This document shows positions 4,912 to 5,773 of a DNA stretch of 5,773 nucleotides, in pieces. Source of the stretch: Candidatus Woesearchaeota archaeon (GTDB lineage: Archaea; Nanobdellota; Nanobdellia; Woesearchaeales; ARS49). The DNA is taken from contig JAHWHB010000077.1 of NCBI GenBank assembly GCA_019323575.1, forward strand, positions 1-5,773. The letters run 5' to 3'. Numbering within the stretch: the first letter of the stretch is position 1; each line of letters opens with the position of its first letter. The translations under genes and the position numbers were made by a program. The notes under the pieces were generated by a model. The model was given only the letters and a program-made list of their open reading frames with translations. It did not search any database and was not told the origin of the DNA.

Positions 4912-5773
4912 TATGCCTTCTCCGCATCAACAACATCATCAGACTTATCAGACTTGTCAGGTTTATCAGCTTTTGCTTTTGAAGCCTTCTGATACAAAGC
5001 AGTAGCAGCAGCGTGCAACAACTTATTGCACTCCTCAAGCTTCTGCTTAATCTTAACAGGATCACGAGGACTCTCTGCCAAGAGTTTCTTCAACTCATCA
5101 ATCTTGTCCTTAATGCCCTTAACTTCCTTCTCGCTGACCTTGCCCTCAAAATCCTTCAACTGCTTCTCAGCAGTATAAACAAGAGTATCAGCCTGATTGA
5201 TAGTCTCAATCTCTTCCTTCTTCTTCTTATCAGTATCAGCAAACTCCTCAGCCTGCTTTCTCATACGCTCAACCTCAGCACTATCAAGCTTGTTAGGAGC
5301 TGAGATACTCATACTCTGCTCCTTGCCAGTACCAAGATCCTTGGCAGAAACGTTCAAAATGCCGTTGGCATCAATGTCAAAAGAGACCTCAATCTGAGGC
5401 ACGCCACGAGGCGCAGCAGGAATACCAACAAGGTCAAACTGACCAAGAAGCTTGTTGTCATTAAACATAGGACGCTCGCCCTGAGAAATCCTGATAGTCA
5501 CAGCAGGCTGATTATCAGCAGCAGTGCTGAAAACCTGGCTGCGCTTAACAGGAATAGTAGTGTTCCTCTCAATAAGCTTGGTGAAAACACCACCAAGAGT
5601 CTCAATACCCAAACTCAACGGAGTAACATCCAAAAGCAAAATATCCTTAACCTCACCAGCAAGAACACCAGCCTGAACAGCAGCACCCATGGCAACACAC
5701 TCCATAGGATCAATAGAACGCTCAACCTTACTGCCAAACCACTGCTCCAAATACTTCTGAACAATCGGCATCC
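4911..5773 (-). CDS. dnaK: DnaK (Hsp70) chaperone, C-terminal part (5' end outside the window)
   Basis: The C-terminal 286 residues of an Hsp70 ATP-dependent chaperone. The frame runs off the right edge; the visible Met at 5771 is the internal Met of the conserved R-M-P-x-V-Q motif, not a start, so about 340-350 N-terminal residues (most of the nucleotide-binding domain) are missing. Numbering from that Met: end of the ATPase domain with V-A-M-G-A-A-V-Q-A-G (26-35), the hydrophobic linker I-L-L-L-D-V-T-P-L-S-L-G-I-E-T (44-58), the beta-sandwich substrate-binding domain (about 50-160), the helical lid (about 163-265) and a Lys/Asp/Ser tail with short repeats of D-K-(P/S) ending D-D-V-V-D-A-E-K-A. 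The tail resembles bacterial DnaK. Many archaea lack DnaK and those that have it are thought to have acquired it from bacteria; the close bacterial likeness fits that. It is the first visible gene of the operon; a grpE gene is not in the window. Confidence 0.98.
   Translation of the reverse strand, partial: MPIVQKYLEQWFGSKVERSIDPMECVAMGAAVQAGVLAGEVKDILLLDVTPLSLGIETLGGVFTKLIERNTTIPVKRSQVFSTAADNQPAVTIRISQGERPMFNDNKLLGQFDLVGIPAAPRGVPQIEVSFDIDANGILNVSAKDLGTGKEQSMSISAPNKLDSAEVERMRKQAEEFADTDKKKKEEIETINQADTLVYTAEKQLKDFEGKVSEKEVKGIKDKIDELKKLLAESPRDPVKIKQKLEECNKLLHAAATALYQKASKAKADKPDKSDKSDDVVDAEKA

Noticed and set aside
4921..4980. Short repeats in the dnaK tail as a DNA repeat element
   Set aside because: They are a few codons of Lys/Asp/Ser repetition in the disordered DnaK tail, common in this protein family.

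Overview
The window looks like a gene-dense, AT-rich archaeal chromosome fragment. The evidence is: TATA (box A) elements about 28-31 nt upstream of start codons that have no ribosome binding site, which is the leaderless pattern of archaea; oligo-T tracts in the short gaps between genes; and a tRNA gene whose T loop holds a small intron with a bulge-helix-bulge (BHB) splice motif. T-loop introns are known mainly from Thermoproteales and some DPANN archaea. With the compact layout and small proteins, a DPANN-type archaeon (Woesearchaeota/Pacearchaeota-like) is my best guess, but this is inference.

Right part (about 3695-5773, minus strand): a chaperone operon with the 3' half of dnaK (cut by the window edge), then dnaJ. 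Between them lies an unannotated-size gene for a 52-residue protein with one membrane helix. It overlaps the dnaK stop by one base (TAATG) and the dnaJ start by four (ATGA), so the three are probably translated as a coupled unit.

Centre (3438-3694): a plus-strand tRNA gene converges on dnaJ with only 6 nt between them. It has a long variable arm and G73 (serine-like), a 28-nt intron between positions 59 and 60, and an unexpected anticodon, ACG by standard numbering. Divergent from it, on the minus strand, are a one-domain cupin lacking the usual metal ligands and then a Nudix hydrolase of the ADP-ribose pyrophosphatase type.

Left part (1-2518, minus strand): a 647-residue protein I do not recognise, with its own strong TATA box and Shine-Dalgarno site; a small cysteine-cluster protein of the YkgJ (UPF0153) type; and the N-terminal 54 residues of a membrane protein cut by the window edge. 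These genes seem to be separate transcription units: in each short gap a TATA box and a T-rich tract are packed between one stop codon and the next start. No stretch over 300 bases lacks a gene. There is no CRISPR array, insertion sequence or clear mobile element.
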